DNA of 64,000 bases. It comes from RUG563 sp045589355 (GTDB lineage: Bacteria; Bacillota; Clostridia; Christensenellales; Aristaeellaceae). Below, one piece after another: positions 38,396 to 46,919 of this stretch. The translations under genes were made by a program, and so were the position numbers. Each line of letters opens with the position of its first letter. Position 1 is the stretch's first letter. Where the stretch lies: assembly GCA_045589355.1 (NCBI GenBank), contig JAZNOW010000058.1, forward strand, positions 62,001 to 126,000, given 5' to 3'. The notes under the pieces were generated by a model that was not told where the DNA came from, made no database searches, and saw nothing but the letters and a program-made list of their open reading frames with translations.

Positions 38396-40135
38396 TCAGG
38401 CCACCCCCTTTTGCTGAGAAGTATAAACTTCTTTGTAGATTTCGCAGCGGTTCATCAGTTCGTCATGGGTACCAAAGTCCATGATCTTGCCGTCATCCAG
38501 CACCATGATGCGGTCCGCATCCATGACGGAGGTGATGCGCTGGGCAATGATGAGCTTGGTGGTCTGGGGCATATGGCTGCGCAGCGCTTCCCGGATGCGG
38601 GCGTCGGTGGCGGTATCCACGGCGGAGGTGGCGTCGTCAAAGATGATGATCTTGGGCTTTTTCAGCAGGGCCCTTGCGATGCACAGGCGCTGCTTCTGGC
38701 CGCCGGATACATTCACGCCGCCCTGGCCCAGGTCCATGTCGTACTGTTCGGGGAAGGAACGGATGAAGTCGTCGGCAGCGGAAGCCTGACAGGCGGCCAC
38801 GATTTCTTCGTCGGTGGCGTTTTCGTTGCCCCAGCGCAGGTTGTCCTTGATGGAGCCGGAGAACAGCACGTTCTTTTGCAGCACCATGGCCACCTGATCC
38901 CGCAGGGCGTGCATGTCGTATTCCCGCACATCTCTCCCGCCCACCAGCACTTTGCCAAGGGTCACGTCATAGAGGCGGGGAATGAGGGACACCAGGGTGG
39001 ATTTGGCGCTGCCGGTGCCGCCGATGATGCCGATGGTTTCGCCGGAATGGATGGTGAGGTTCACGTTTTCCAGCACCAGGTTCTCTTTGTCGCCGGCGTA
39101 GGAAAAACCCACGTTTTCAAACACGATGGAGCCGTCCTTTACTTCGGTGACGGCATTTTCGGGGTTTTTGATGTCCACTTCTTCATCCAGCACTTCGCAG
39201 ATACGGGTGATGGAAGCCCGGGCCATGACGAAGGACACAAACAGGAAGGACAGCATCATCAGGCTCATCAGGATCTGCATCATGTAGGTGATGAAGGAGG
39301 ACAGGGCGCCCATCTGCATGTGGCCGCCGATGATCTGATTGCCGCCCAGCCAAAGTGCTGCGATCACGCAGGCGTTCATCAGGATGGACATGATGGGACC
39401 GTTCCAGATGACGATCTTTTCCGCGGCACGCTGGGTGGCGGTCACGTCGTCGGCAGAGGCTTCGAACTTTTCCTTTTCATGGGCGGCCCGCACAAAGGCC
39501 TTTACCACCCGGATGCCGATCAGGTTTTCCTGGACGGAAGCGTTGAGGGCATCGTATTTTTTCATCATGATCTGGAAGCGGGGGAAGGCCTTGCTCATGA
39601 TGACCACGATGCACACCAGCAAGATGGGCGCTGCCACCAGCAAAATGGGCATCATGGTGGGGTTCATGCGGTATGCCATCACCACGGCCATCACCATCAT
39701 AATGGGGCTGCGCACCGCCATGCGTACCAGCATCATCACCACCATCTGGGTCTGGTTCACGTCGGTGGTCAGTCGGGTGACCAGGGAGGCGGTGGAAAAC
39801 TTATCGATGTTTTTGAAAGAATATTTCTGCACCTTTTCAAAAATGGCCTGGCGCAGGTTCCGGGAAAAGCCCATGCCGCCCAGCGCGGAAAAACGGCTGC
39901 CGGCCATGCCGAAGGCCATGGAGATCATACTCATCACCAGCATCAGGCCGCCGTAGGCCAATACCCTTCCAATGTTGCCACTTTCGGCACTGTAGGGGAT
40001 CACGTTGTCGATCAGGTCGGCGGTGAGCATGGGCAAAAGCATTTCCATCACCACTTCGCCGATCATCACCAGGGGACACAGGATCAGGTACTTTTTGTAC
40101 TTGCCTGCGTACTTGAGCAAACGGATAAATTGCAC
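38396..40135 (-). CDS. ABC exporter partner subunit (fused TMD-NBD)
   Basis: A 579-residue half-transporter. The membrane domain spans about 15-320 (LILCPLVMIGEVVMEMLLPML; coupling region KYSFKNIDKFSTASLVTRLTTDVNQ). The NBD has Walker A GGTGSAKST (Ser where Gly is usual), Q-loop LQKNVLFSG, signature NVSGGQKQR and Walker B IIIFDDATSAVD, in which Asp replaces the catalytic Glu. The H-loop is IAQRITS, with Gln replacing His. These substitutions are typical of the degenerate ATP site in heterodimeric exporters, with the 36469-38394 subunit supplying the intact residues. GTG 40135 follows AGGAGG, which overlaps the marR end. Confidence 0.93.
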   Translation of the reverse strand: MQFIRLLKYAGKYKKYLILCPLVMIGEVVMEMLLPMLTADLIDNVIPYSAESGNIGRVLAYGGLMLVMSMISMAFGMAGSRFSALGGMGFSRNLRQAIFEKVQKYSFKNIDKFSTASLVTRLTTDVNQTQMVVMMLVRMAVRSPIMMVMAVVMAYRMNPTMMPILLVAAPILLVCIVVIMSKAFPRFQIMMKKYDALNASVQENLIGIRVVKAFVRAAHEKEKFEASADDVTATQRAAEKIVIWNGPIMSILMNACVIAALWLGGNQIIGGHMQMGALSSFITYMMQILMSLMMLSFLFVSFVMARASITRICEVLDEEVDIKNPENAVTEVKDGSIVFENVGFSYAGDKENLVLENVNLTIHSGETIGIIGGTGSAKSTLVSLIPRLYDVTLGKVLVGGRDVREYDMHALRDQVAMVLQKNVLFSGSIKDNLRWGNENATDEEIVAACQASAADDFIRSFPEQYDMDLGQGGVNVSGGQKQRLCIARALLKKPKIIIFDDATSAVDTATDARIREALRSHMPQTTKLIIAQRITSVMDADRIMVLDDGKIMDFGTHDELMNRCEIYKEVYTSQQKGVA

Positions 40136-40138
40136 GGC

Positions 40139-40633
40139 TTATTGTTCCTCCTGTATTGTAATGGGGCTGTCTGCTTCCTTGTGCAGGCGGCAGATGTTCA
40201 GCCCTTTTGTGGTTTCGTCGGCCAGGTTGTCAAACATTTTGTCGCACAGGGCTTTGAAGCGTTCCATATCGGCATCGGTCATGCCCCGGAACATTTCTTT
40301 GTCCAGCCTGTCCATTTCGCAACGCCCCTGCAGCATCTGGTTCAGCCCTTTTTCCGTCAGGGTGAGGCAGTTGCGCCGGCCGTCTTTTGTGTCCTGCATC
40401 CGCTGCACAAGCCCGGCCTTTTCCATCCTCTTCAGGCTGGCGGCGGCAGAGGCCTGGGTGATGTCCAGACCGGCGGCCACTTCCCTTTGCGTACAGCCGG
40501 GATGGGCGTGGATAAACTCCATCATCCGCGGCTGGCCGGGGTGCATGGCAAGGCTGGCCATCATGCGCCGGATGCGTATTTTTCGCAGAAGCTCCAGCCG
40601 GTGCACAGCGCCGGCTACGTCCCGCAGGTTCAT
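40139..40633 (-). CDS. MarR-family transcriptional regulator
   Basis: A 164-residue regulator with a central winged helix (about 45-110: GCTQREVAAGLDITQASAAASLKRMEKAGLVQRMQD, read in parts, then GRRNCLTLTEKG). Flanking helices would dimerise. MarR proteins usually repress adjacent efflux genes and are released by phenolic or drug ligands. It is the first gene of the exporter operon, spaced 3 nt from the next gene, and has a near-palindromic site at its promoter, so autorepression is likely. The C-terminus carries a short Cys-containing tail (NICRLHKEADSP). ATG follows AAAGGAG. Confidence 0.93.
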   Translation of the reverse strand: MNLRDVAGAVHRLELLRKIRIRRMMASLAMHPGQPRMMEFIHAHPGCTQREVAAGLDITQASAAASLKRMEKAGLVQRMQDTKDGRRNCLTLTEKGLNQMLQGRCEMDRLDKEMFRGMTDADMERFKALCDKMFDNLADETTKGLNICRLHKEADSPITIQEEQ

Positions 40634-40660
40634 GGTTTTTCCGCTCCTTTCCCCAAATAC

Positions 40661-40672
40661 TCAAACGTTTAA
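40661..40672. promoter_or_regulatory. Putative MarR operator
   Basis: TCAAACGTTTAA is a near-perfect palindrome at the transcript start just downstream of the minus-strand -10. Confidence 0.5.
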
Positions 40673-40673
40673 C

Positions 40674-40702
40674 ATTATAGGCATTCCGGCCTTCTTCGTC
40701 AA
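40674..40702 (-). promoter_or_regulatory. Promoter of the marR-ABC exporter operon
   Basis: On the minus strand TTGACG (40702-40697), 17-nt spacer, consensus TATAAT (40679-40674). Confidence 0.85.
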
Positions 40703-40824
40703 CCGTTTTCTCTTCCTTTTTTTCGTTTGCCACAGCCGTGCCCCATTTTCCCGGGGATGAGAAAAGGCAGTTTTTGCGTTCTATAAAAAAGGAGGTAAAA
40801 AAACGACATTTTCGTCGAAAACAG

Positions 40825-40854
40825 TTTACAATTCTGTTAAAGATGTGTTATACT
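40825..40854 (+). promoter_or_regulatory. Promoter of the 40902 gene
   Basis: TTTACA (40825-40830), 18-nt spacer, TATACT (40849-40854), about 48 nt before the ATG. Confidence 0.65.
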
Positions 40855-40901
40855 TTTGTGTGCACCTTATGGTTTTGAATGGGGAAAGGAGTGCCCTTGA
40901 C

Positions 40902-42008
40902 ATGAATGGAAACCGCGGTCATTATGCATCTGCACCGCTGCACAATATGAAAAACAAAAAATCCGTACAGGCCACGGCGGCTGCCGGCGCCGCTTCCTCC
41001 CGGAGGGAAAGCAAGGTACGCCGTTCCGCCTGGCTGTCGGTGATGGTGACGGTGGTATTGCCGGTGCTTTTTTTACTGGCACTGGCCATTGAAAACAGCG
41101 TCATCCGGCTGATTTTCCTGGGGGTATGCGCCATTTGCGTGGCCGCCATGTGGATCATGAATGTGTTTGCCCACGGCGCCCGCTCCACCCTTACCATTGC
41201 CTATGTGGCGCTGATGGTGGTGATCTGCGTTGCGCTGGTGTTGGGCATGCAGACGCCGGAAAGCCGCCCCGCCGCCTCCACGTCCAGAACGCAGACCGTC
41301 CAGTTTACCGATAAGGCCAATACCGATGCCCTGAGCAATTACCTCAACGCCAATGCCACCACCCCGGCCCCCGAAGTGTATGTGGTGGAGGAAAATGCGG
41401 TATCCGCCGCCCAGAAGCAGCTGGAAAGCTTTATTCACCTGTGGAAGGAAGACAATATCCCCGGCATGCTTGCCTTGTGCACGCCGGCCTGGGTGCAGCA
41501 GCAGCAAAACCCCGAAGGCCAGCTTTGGAACCTGATGATGAACCGTGTGCCCGATACCTATGTGGTGGAAAGCGTGTCCGGCAGCGAAGCGGATACCAGC
41601 CGCACCCTGACGGTGAAAATCACCTTCCTCAACAGGGGCACCGGCGATATGACGGCCAACCGCATGCAGGTGCTGATGTTCCGGGTGAACGACGTGTGGT
41701 ATGTGGATCCCCAGTCGCTGGGCGGTACGGTGGTGGATGAAGCGGCGGAAATGGCCAAGGCTCAGGCGGAAAGCCAGCGCATTGCTTCCACCATGGCTCC
41801 GGCTACGCCCACGCCGCAGCCCCAGCAAAACGACGCCATGAAGCTTTATTACAACGCGGACGGCGGCAAGTATTACCACAATTCCCCCATCTGCGACGCC
41901 GTCAGCCAGCAGTACTGGCCTCTGACGGAATTCTATTATGTGGACCTGAACACCACCAGCTTCAAAAACCTGATCCGCTGCCCCAAGTGCAACCCGCCTT
42001 CCCGCTGA
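40902..42008 (+). CDS. Membrane protein with extracellular NTF2-like and C-terminal cysteine domain
   Basis: A 368-residue protein. A basic cytoplasmic head is followed by three or four membrane helices (about 45-125: AWLSVMVTVVLPVLFLLALAI, LIFLGVCAICVAAMWIM, TLTIAYVALMVVICVALVLGM). The extracellular region begins with a Thr/Ser/Ala linker. Its middle part (QKQLESFIHLWKEDNIPGMLALCTPAW...) resembles an NTF2/SnoaL-like fold with VDPQSLGG. The C-terminus is a small domain with YYNADGGKYYHNSPICDAV and IRCPKCNPPSR, whose His/Cys residues could bind metal or form a disulfide. I do not recognise a named family. The start is ATG 40902 after AAAGGAG. Its stop is 2 nt from the convergent SPOR gene's stop. 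Confidence 0.75.
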   Translation: MNGNRGHYASAPLHNMKNKKSVQATAAAGAASSRRESKVRRSAWLSVMVTVVLPVLFLLALAIENSVIRLIFLGVCAICVAAMWIMNVFAHGARSTLTIAYVALMVVICVALVLGMQTPESRPAASTSRTQTVQFTDKANTDALSNYLNANATTPAPEVYVVEENAVSAAQKQLESFIHLWKEDNIPGMLALCTPAWVQQQQNPEGQLWNLMMNRVPDTYVVESVSGSEADTSRTLTVKITFLNRGTGDMTANRMQVLMFRVNDVWYVDPQSLGGTVVDEAAEMAKAQAESQRIASTMAPATPTPQPQQNDAMKLYYNADGGKYYHNSPICDAVSQQYWPLTEFYYVDLNTTSFKNLIRCPKCNPPSR

Positions 42009-42010
42009 TA

Positions 42011-42835
42011 TCAGGGGACAAGGCCGGCCACATAGGCTTCCAGCATGCAGATCAGTTGCAAATGGCAATGTTTTATGCTGCTGCCCAGCCGGGTGGCATT
42101 CTCTGCCTGCATGGCCGCAGCAAGATCCGCCGAAAGGCCGTCCATCAATTGCAGAAGGGAAGAAACGGCGGGGTGCTTTTCCGCTGAAAAAAGGGCGCGC
42201 AGCCTGCCGGCCAGGGTGTTGACGGTATCCTGCTGGGAAGAAAGGGCCTGGCGCACCTGCCCTTCGGTCATGCTGCCATCATCCAGCGATTGGGACAGCT
42301 GGGCCAGGGCGGACGTTTGCTGGATGCACAAATCAAAGGCGTCGGAAAGGGCGGAAAGCTGGGCCTTTTGCCCGGTGAGCCGGAGGGTCACTTCGCTTCG
42401 GGTGAGGGGATACAGGTAAGCGTCCACGCCGTGGGTGTCCGCAAGGCGGTTCTGCACGGCCTGGGCATCTCCCCGGGTATCGTAGGCAGCTGCCAGCACC
42501 CGATAACCGTCCCTATGGTACACATAGCCGCCGGCGCCACGGCCCTGATAGCTTTTTGCCAGGGCGTCGGCCCCGGCTTTTTCTGAAAAAACACCCAGCT
42601 GCAGGGCAAAATGGGTGGCCCCGGGCAGGGTGAGCGTCCGCTTCTCCTGCTGCAGATCCGCCTTGGACAGGGAAATGCCGGAAAATGAAGGCAGGGAAAT
42701 AACGCCCTGGCTGAACAGCAGGTAACAACAGCCGATTGCAAGCAGGAGAAACAGCAGCACAAGCAATGGCCCCCTCCGGGTCCCGGTTTTGTACCGCTTG
42801 ATTCTGATCCTTCCGCTGCGCATGCCTTTCCCCAC
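42011..42835 (-). CDS. SPOR-domain membrane protein
   Basis: A 274-residue protein with a short basic cytoplasmic tail (RIRIKRYKTGTRRG), one membrane helix (LLVLLFLLLAIGCCYLLFSQGV) and an extracellular SPOR-like domain (about 75-150: FALQLGVFSEKAGADALAKSYQGRGAGGYVYHRDGYRVLAAAYDTR region). SPOR domains bind denuded peptidoglycan at division sites or the engulfment septum. The remaining ~120 residues are helical (SEVTLRLTGQKAQLSALSDAFDLC...) and unassigned. A GTG start at 42835 is used; ATG 42823 is an alternative but sits too close to its purine-rich site. It abuts its convergent neighbour. Confidence 0.75.
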   Translation of the reverse strand: MGKGMRSGRIRIKRYKTGTRRGPLLVLLFLLLAIGCCYLLFSQGVISLPSFSGISLSKADLQQEKRTLTLPGATHFALQLGVFSEKAGADALAKSYQGRGAGGYVYHRDGYRVLAAAYDTRGDAQAVQNRLADTHGVDAYLYPLTRSEVTLRLTGQKAQLSALSDAFDLCIQQTSALAQLSQSLDDGSMTEGQVRQALSSQQDTVNTLAGRLRALFSAEKHPAVSSLLQLMDGLSADLAAAMQAENATRLGSSIKHCHLQLICMLEAYVAGLVP

Positions 42836-42897
42836 CTTTCTTTCAAAGGAAATGTATGCGCCGCAAACGATAAAAATACCTTCAGGGGTGAACCGAT

Positions 42898-43671
42898 ATG
42901 CGTTACCATATTGACACCATTCCGGTGTGGGATGCCATGAAACTTGGCGGAGAATGCCCTTTGTGTGCCCTGCGGCGCAAAGTGGAACTGATGGATGTGG
43001 ACCGGTACCTGGGTGCCTCCGTGATGGAGCCCGATACCCGCATTCAGGTGAATGAAAAGGGCTTTTGCCAGCGGCACCACAAAATGCTGACGGAAAAGAA
43101 AAACAAGCTGGGCCATGCCCTCATGTGCCATACCCATCTGAAAGCCACCATGAAAAAAGCGCAGGCGGCTTTTGAAACCGCCAAAGCCGGCGCCGGAAAG
43201 GAATCAGGTGCCCCGCTGATGAAAAGGATGATGGGGAAAGCCGGCGGCAAGGAAGAAATTCTGCAGGCTGCCCGGCAATTGCGGGCCATGACGGAAAGCT
43301 GTATCCTGTGCGACAGCATAGAGGAAAACATGCAGCGCTATGCCTATACCTTCCTCCATCTGTACCAGAACGACAGCGCTTTCAGGCGATCCTTTGCATC
43401 GTCCAAAGGCGTGTGCCTGCCCGATGCCGCCCTGCTGATGGAAATGGCGGCCCATGAGATGAACGGCCAGGCGCTGAAGGATTTTCTTGCCGATCTGTGC
43501 AATGCCACCTCCGCAAGCCTTGAAAAGCTGGAGGGGGATCTGGAAGGCTTTACCCTGAAATTTGATTACCGCAATGCCGACAAACCCTGGGGCGACAGCC
43601 GGGATGCACTGGAAAGAACGGTGACCAAGCTGCGTTCCTGGTGTATTGGTGAGGAGCCGAACCCCAAATGA
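42898..43671 (+). CDS. DUF6062 family protein
   Basis: A 257-residue, probably cytoplasmic protein with several Cys/His pairs: GGECPLCALRRKVE, FCQRHHKMLTEKKNKLG, MTESCILCDSIEENM and a later RSFASSKGVCLPDA. The spacing (CxxC...CxxHH / CxxC...C) suggests one or two zinc-binding modules. It matches the DUF6062 family of Firmicutes as I know it; no function is established. AGGGG-type ribosome site before ATG. It overlaps the downstream GerMN lipoprotein gene by 4 nt (ATGA), so the two are coupled. DUF6062 with GerMN suggests an envelope or sporulation link, which is inference. Confidence 0.8.
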   Translation: MRYHIDTIPVWDAMKLGGECPLCALRRKVELMDVDRYLGASVMEPDTRIQVNEKGFCQRHHKMLTEKKNKLGHALMCHTHLKATMKKAQAAFETAKAGAGKESGAPLMKRMMGKAGGKEEILQAARQLRAMTESCILCDSIEENMQRYAYTFLHLYQNDSAFRRSFASSKGVCLPDAALLMEMAAHEMNGQALKDFLADLCNATSASLEKLEGDLEGFTLKFDYRNADKPWGDSRDALERTVTKLRSWCIGEEPNPK

Positions 43672-44618
43672 AAAAAATGTGTTTGATTTTGCTGGCGGCA
43701 TGCCTTCTGCTGGGGGGCTGTGCCGGGGCAAACAAGAAGGAAACCAACCCGTTGGCCCAGGGCATGATCGTCACGGCGGACGCCGCGGACCTGCAGGGGG
43801 AGGAAGGGGTGTATGCCCTGTATTTCCGCCTGGGGGATACGCAATACCTGGCGCCGGAACAGCGGAAGCTGACGGTGCAGCGGGATGAAACGCTGGAGAT
43901 GGCGCTGGTGCGCAGCCTGGTGGAAGGCCCGGCCGCCACATCCGCAGCCCTCACGCCCCTGTTTCCCCAGGGCACGCAGGTGCTGGCCGTGGCCCGGCAG
44001 GAGGGCATCCTGTTCGTTACCCTGAACGAGCATTTCCTTTCCGGCTACAGCGCAGAGCGCGGTGAAGGCAAGGACGAAGAAAAGCAACAGGCCCTGCAAA
44101 TGGAAAAACAGCTGTGCCTGGATGCACTGGCCGCCACCCTGACGGAAGCCGGGCTGTGCAGCCGGGTGCAGGTGCTCATTTACCGCCAGCAGGTGCAGGG
44201 CAATTCCCTGCGGCTGACGGAGGATTACCTCTACCACAACGGCAGCACCCTGCCCCTGCCTGTTTTGACCAGAAACGAAGAAAGCCTGTATACCCCCCAC
44301 AATGCTGCCGGCCGGATGCTGTCCGCCTGGATGGGACGGGATTTTTCCCAACTGCTTGGCTGCATGAGCGTGCAGGGGCGGCCTGCGGAAGAAAAGGTAT
44401 TGGAAGAAATGGAAAGCGCCCCTGCCCTGACCAGCTTCACCCTCTCGCCCGGCACCGTATCGGCCGATGGGACGAGGGCGGTGGTGACGGTGCAGATGAC
44501 GCTGCACCAGAACGGCAACGATTGGAGCCATGCCGGTTTCCCCCTTCTGCTTGTCCGGGAAGGCGGCGTGTGGAAAGTGCATTATGAAACGCTTTGCAGC
44601 ATGATGGCAAAGGAATGA
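43668..44618 (+). CDS. GerMN-domain lipoprotein
   Basis: A 316-residue lipoprotein: MKKMCLILLAACLLLGGCAG gives a signal with lipobox LGGC. A GerMN domain covers about 40-190 (LYFRLGDTQYLAPEQRKLTVQRDE, ALVRSLVEGP, PLFPQGTQVLAVARQEGILFVTLNEHFLS). The C-terminal part (about 215-316, ESLYTPHNAAGRMLSAWM... VVTVQMTLHQNGNDWSHAG) may be a second, immunoglobulin- or NTF2-like module. GerM of Bacillus acts in spore-envelope formation by joining the engulfment machinery. The protein is coupled to DUF6062 upstream and is followed directly by a second GerMN lipoprotein. Confidence 0.85.
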   Translation: MKKMCLILLAACLLLGGCAGANKKETNPLAQGMIVTADAADLQGEEGVYALYFRLGDTQYLAPEQRKLTVQRDETLEMALVRSLVEGPAATSAALTPLFPQGTQVLAVARQEGILFVTLNEHFLSGYSAERGEGKDEEKQQALQMEKQLCLDALAATLTEAGLCSRVQVLIYRQQVQGNSLRLTEDYLYHNGSTLPLPVLTRNEESLYTPHNAAGRMLSAWMGRDFSQLLGCMSVQGRPAEEKVLEEMESAPALTSFTLSPGTVSADGTRAVVTVQMTLHQNGNDWSHAGFPLLLVREGGVWKVHYETLCSMMAKE

Positions 44619-44620
44619 GA

Positions 44621-46144
44621 ATGGAAATGAAGAAAAAACCCTTTCGTCTGGCGGCGCTGCTTATGTGTGCGGCCATGGTGCTTTCGGGCTGCGGCGCAAA
44701 GGATGCCCCGTCGCCGCAAACCACCCTGCCGCCTGCCGCAGCACCCCTGATGGTGCCGGAAAACGACAGCATGCAGATGGCCGCGCTGCCGGTGCTTTTC
44801 TATCTGCCTTCTGCAGACGGCCAGCGGCTGACGGCGGTGCCGGGCACGGCGGAGCTATCCGTTTCCAGGCATGGTGCGGAAAAACTGTGCCAGATGCTGT
44901 TTGATCATCCCGGTACGGAGAATGCCCTGCCGCTGAGCGACTATGTATCCCTTTCCGCCACGGAGCCGGTGGAAGTATCCCGCAATGTGGCCACCGTCAG
45001 CCTGTCGGCGTCAGCCCTGCGGCTTTCCCATGAAGAATTGTTCATGGTGTGCCAGTCCATCACCAACACGCTGTGCCAGTATGGGGATATCCGGTATGTG
45101 AACGTGCTGATCTCCGGGGTGCAGCCGGGGGTGGACGTGGCGGCCACGCTGCCGGCCGGCTGCTTTCAGCCCAACACCAGGGACGACCTGAACGTATTGT
45201 GGAGCCGGGCCAACGCCCGCAAGGATGCCGGAAGGGCCACCATTACTGCGGCGCTGTATTATCCCGCTGCCGGTGCAAAGGGCGTTTTGTGCGAAGCCAG
45301 GCCCCTTTCCTTTACGGATATGAGCGCCCCCGGTATGGTTTCCACCCTGCTGGAAGCACTGCATGCCGGCCCTGAAACCATGGAAGGGCTGCCCTCCTAC
45401 CCGGACTTTTTTGCTTACATGACCAAAGCACCGGAAGTGAAAGAGGTGAACGGCAGCCGCCGGGTGGTGCTGTACTTTGATGCTTCCTTCAACGGCGCCA
45501 TCATCGAAAACGGCATTACCCGCAGTGTGATGGTGGCCAGCCTTGTGTACACCATCGTTACCTTCCTGCCCGGTGTGGACGGGGTGGAAATGCATATCGG
45601 CGATGAAACCATCCTGTCCCTTACCCCTTCGGCCACGTATGTGGGGGCGGGGGAGACCATTTCCTTTGAGGACGGGCTGATGGAGCGCAACGATTTTCTG
45701 CCCTTCCTGCTTTCCACCTGCACCCTGTATTTTGCCGATGATAACGGCATGCTGTGCAAGGTGGAACGTGCGGTGCCCTATTACGAAAGCCGCAGTGCGC
45801 GGGCCGTGGTGAACCAGCTGGCCCGGGGCAACATCGGCTATGACAGCCGGGAAGGGCTGAAGCCTGTGCTGCCGGATGCTCTGCGGGATGCCGATCTGAT
45901 CGGTATTGCGTTTGCGGAAGATACATTGATTCTCAATTTTTCCGAACATTTTGTATCCTTGTGCCAGGGCATGGACGGAGAACAGGAAAAACGGCTGGTT
46001 TATGCGCTGGTAAACAGCCTGTGCCACCTTCAGGGGGTAAAAAAGGTGCAGATTCTGGTATCCGGCACCCAGCCGGACACCCTGGCCGGCGGCATCTACC
46101 TGCCCGGCGCCTTTCTGCCCAACGAGGACCTTGTGGCACCCTGA
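44621..46144 (+). CDS. Lipoprotein with three GerMN-like modules
   Basis: A 507-residue lipoprotein (MEMKKKPFRLAALLMCAAMV, then lipobox LSGC). After a Pro-rich linker it shows three GerMN-like repeats. The first is about 45-185 (GAEKLCQMLFDHPGTENALPL; VATVSLSASALRLS; VLISGVQPGVD). The middle one is about 205-345 (MVSTLLEALHAGPETMEGLP; VVLYFDASFNGAI). The last is about 370-505 (RAVVNQLARGNIGYDSREGL; LILNFSEHFVSL; VQILVSGTQPD). GerMN proteins usually have one or two copies, so three is unusual. ATG 44621 follows AAGGA by 6 nt; ATG 44627 is possible. It is the last gene of the DUF6062-GerMN-GerMN unit. Confidence 0.82.
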   Translation: MEMKKKPFRLAALLMCAAMVLSGCGAKDAPSPQTTLPPAAAPLMVPENDSMQMAALPVLFYLPSADGQRLTAVPGTAELSVSRHGAEKLCQMLFDHPGTENALPLSDYVSLSATEPVEVSRNVATVSLSASALRLSHEELFMVCQSITNTLCQYGDIRYVNVLISGVQPGVDVAATLPAGCFQPNTRDDLNVLWSRANARKDAGRATITAALYYPAAGAKGVLCEARPLSFTDMSAPGMVSTLLEALHAGPETMEGLPSYPDFFAYMTKAPEVKEVNGSRRVVLYFDASFNGAIIENGITRSVMVASLVYTIVTFLPGVDGVEMHIGDETILSLTPSATYVGAGETISFEDGLMERNDFLPFLLSTCTLYFADDNGMLCKVERAVPYYESRSARAVVNQLARGNIGYDSREGLKPVLPDALRDADLIGIAFAEDTLILNFSEHFVSLCQGMDGEQEKRLVYALVNSLCHLQGVKKVQILVSGTQPDTLAGGIYLPGAFLPNEDLVAP

Positions 46145-46285
46145 GTAACACAAAACGGTTACATGGATATCATTTGTGATGTGAGCGTAAGAAAAATTCT
46201 TGTACAATATGGTTCAAAAATGGCCAGGTTCACAAAAAAGGTTGCGAAATGAAACGGAAATGTAACCATCTAACGAAAAACGATG
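46145..46285. other. A/T-rich intergenic stretch
   Basis: It contains an imperfect repeat of GGTTACATGGATATC and CGGAAATGTAACC forms and no credible gene. It has no T-run terminator that I can support after the GerMN gene. Confidence 0.4.
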
Positions 46286-46314
46286 TTGACAAACGGTAAA
46301 ATTAGGAGTATGAT
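46286..46314 (+). promoter_or_regulatory. Strong promoter of the 46439 gene
   Basis: TTGACA (46286-46291), 17-nt spacer, TATGAT (46309-46314). The 5' UTR is about 118 nt, with a hairpin-forming GACTTTCGACGAGG/CTCATCGACTTTCGAC region. Confidence 0.8.
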
Positions 46315-46438
46315 GAAACCGTAAAAGTTGGATTATCCGCTTTACGCTGAATTTGCGCGGCGTAATGAGAGCGGAAAGGATACAAGCGGCTCATCGACTT
46401 TCGACGAGGCTGACAAGAGGGAACAGGAGAGGATAGTT

Positions 46439-46843
46439 ATGAAGAAGATCCTGAGCATGTTGCTGGCTGTCTGTTTGCTGTTGAGTGTGTTTACTGTTTC
46501 TGCTGCTGCCGAATGTAAGTACAACAAGAAGGTAGAAAAGGTAGTAGAACATCTGGAAAAGAAGGCCGAAAAGGCGGAAGATAAGCTCCGCGAAAAGCAG
46601 GCCCAGGTTCTGTACCGCATGGTGGACAATGCCAACCGTCAGGTGGAAAAGCTGGTGCGCATCGCCCAGAAGACGCCTTATGACGACGTGGATTGGCTGC
46701 TGGCTTCCGTGGACGCCGTGATCGCCCCTGTGTTTGCCTATGCCGAAATGATCGGTGCTGATGTGGAATGCACCTACACCACCTACTACATCGACGGCCA
46801 GTACGTGGATGTGGACCCGCTCCGCGTGATCAACGTGATCTGA
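46439..46843 (+). CDS. Small secreted coiled-coil protein
   Basis: A 134-residue exported protein. The signal peptide MKKILSMLLAVCLLLSVFTV ends near SAAAE. A charged helix follows (about 28-65, KKVEKVVEHLEKKAEKAEDK, likely coiled coil), then a helical part (LYRMVDNANRQVEKLVRIAQ) and a C-terminal YYIDGQYVDVDPLRVINVI segment. It has a single Cys near the mature N-terminus (AECKYNKK) and another at about 115. I recognise no family. ATG 46439 follows AGGAGAGG. A strong promoter, long 5' UTR and dedicated terminator suggest an abundant, independently controlled protein. Confidence 0.8.
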   Translation: MKKILSMLLAVCLLLSVFTVSAAAECKYNKKVEKVVEHLEKKAEKAEDKLREKQAQVLYRMVDNANRQVEKLVRIAQKTPYDDVDWLLASVDAVIAPVFAYAEMIGADVECTYTTYYIDGQYVDVDPLRVINVI

Positions 46844-46863
46844 TCAACACAAAACCAAACATC

Positions 46864-46898
46864 ATCTGCGCCCCGGCTTTTGCTGAGGCGCAATTTTT
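46864..46898 (+). terminator. Terminator of the 46439 gene
   Basis: TGCGCC (46867-46872) pairs with GGCGCA (46887-46892) with additional loop pairing, followed by ATTTTT. Confidence 0.7.
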
Positions 46899-46919
46899 CA
46901 AAACAAGGGGTATGAAGCA

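Noticed and set aside
38240..40672. 810-codon plus-strand open frame opposite the ABC exporter and marR genes
   Set aside because: Antisense to genes with complete ABC and MarR motifs; no start signal.
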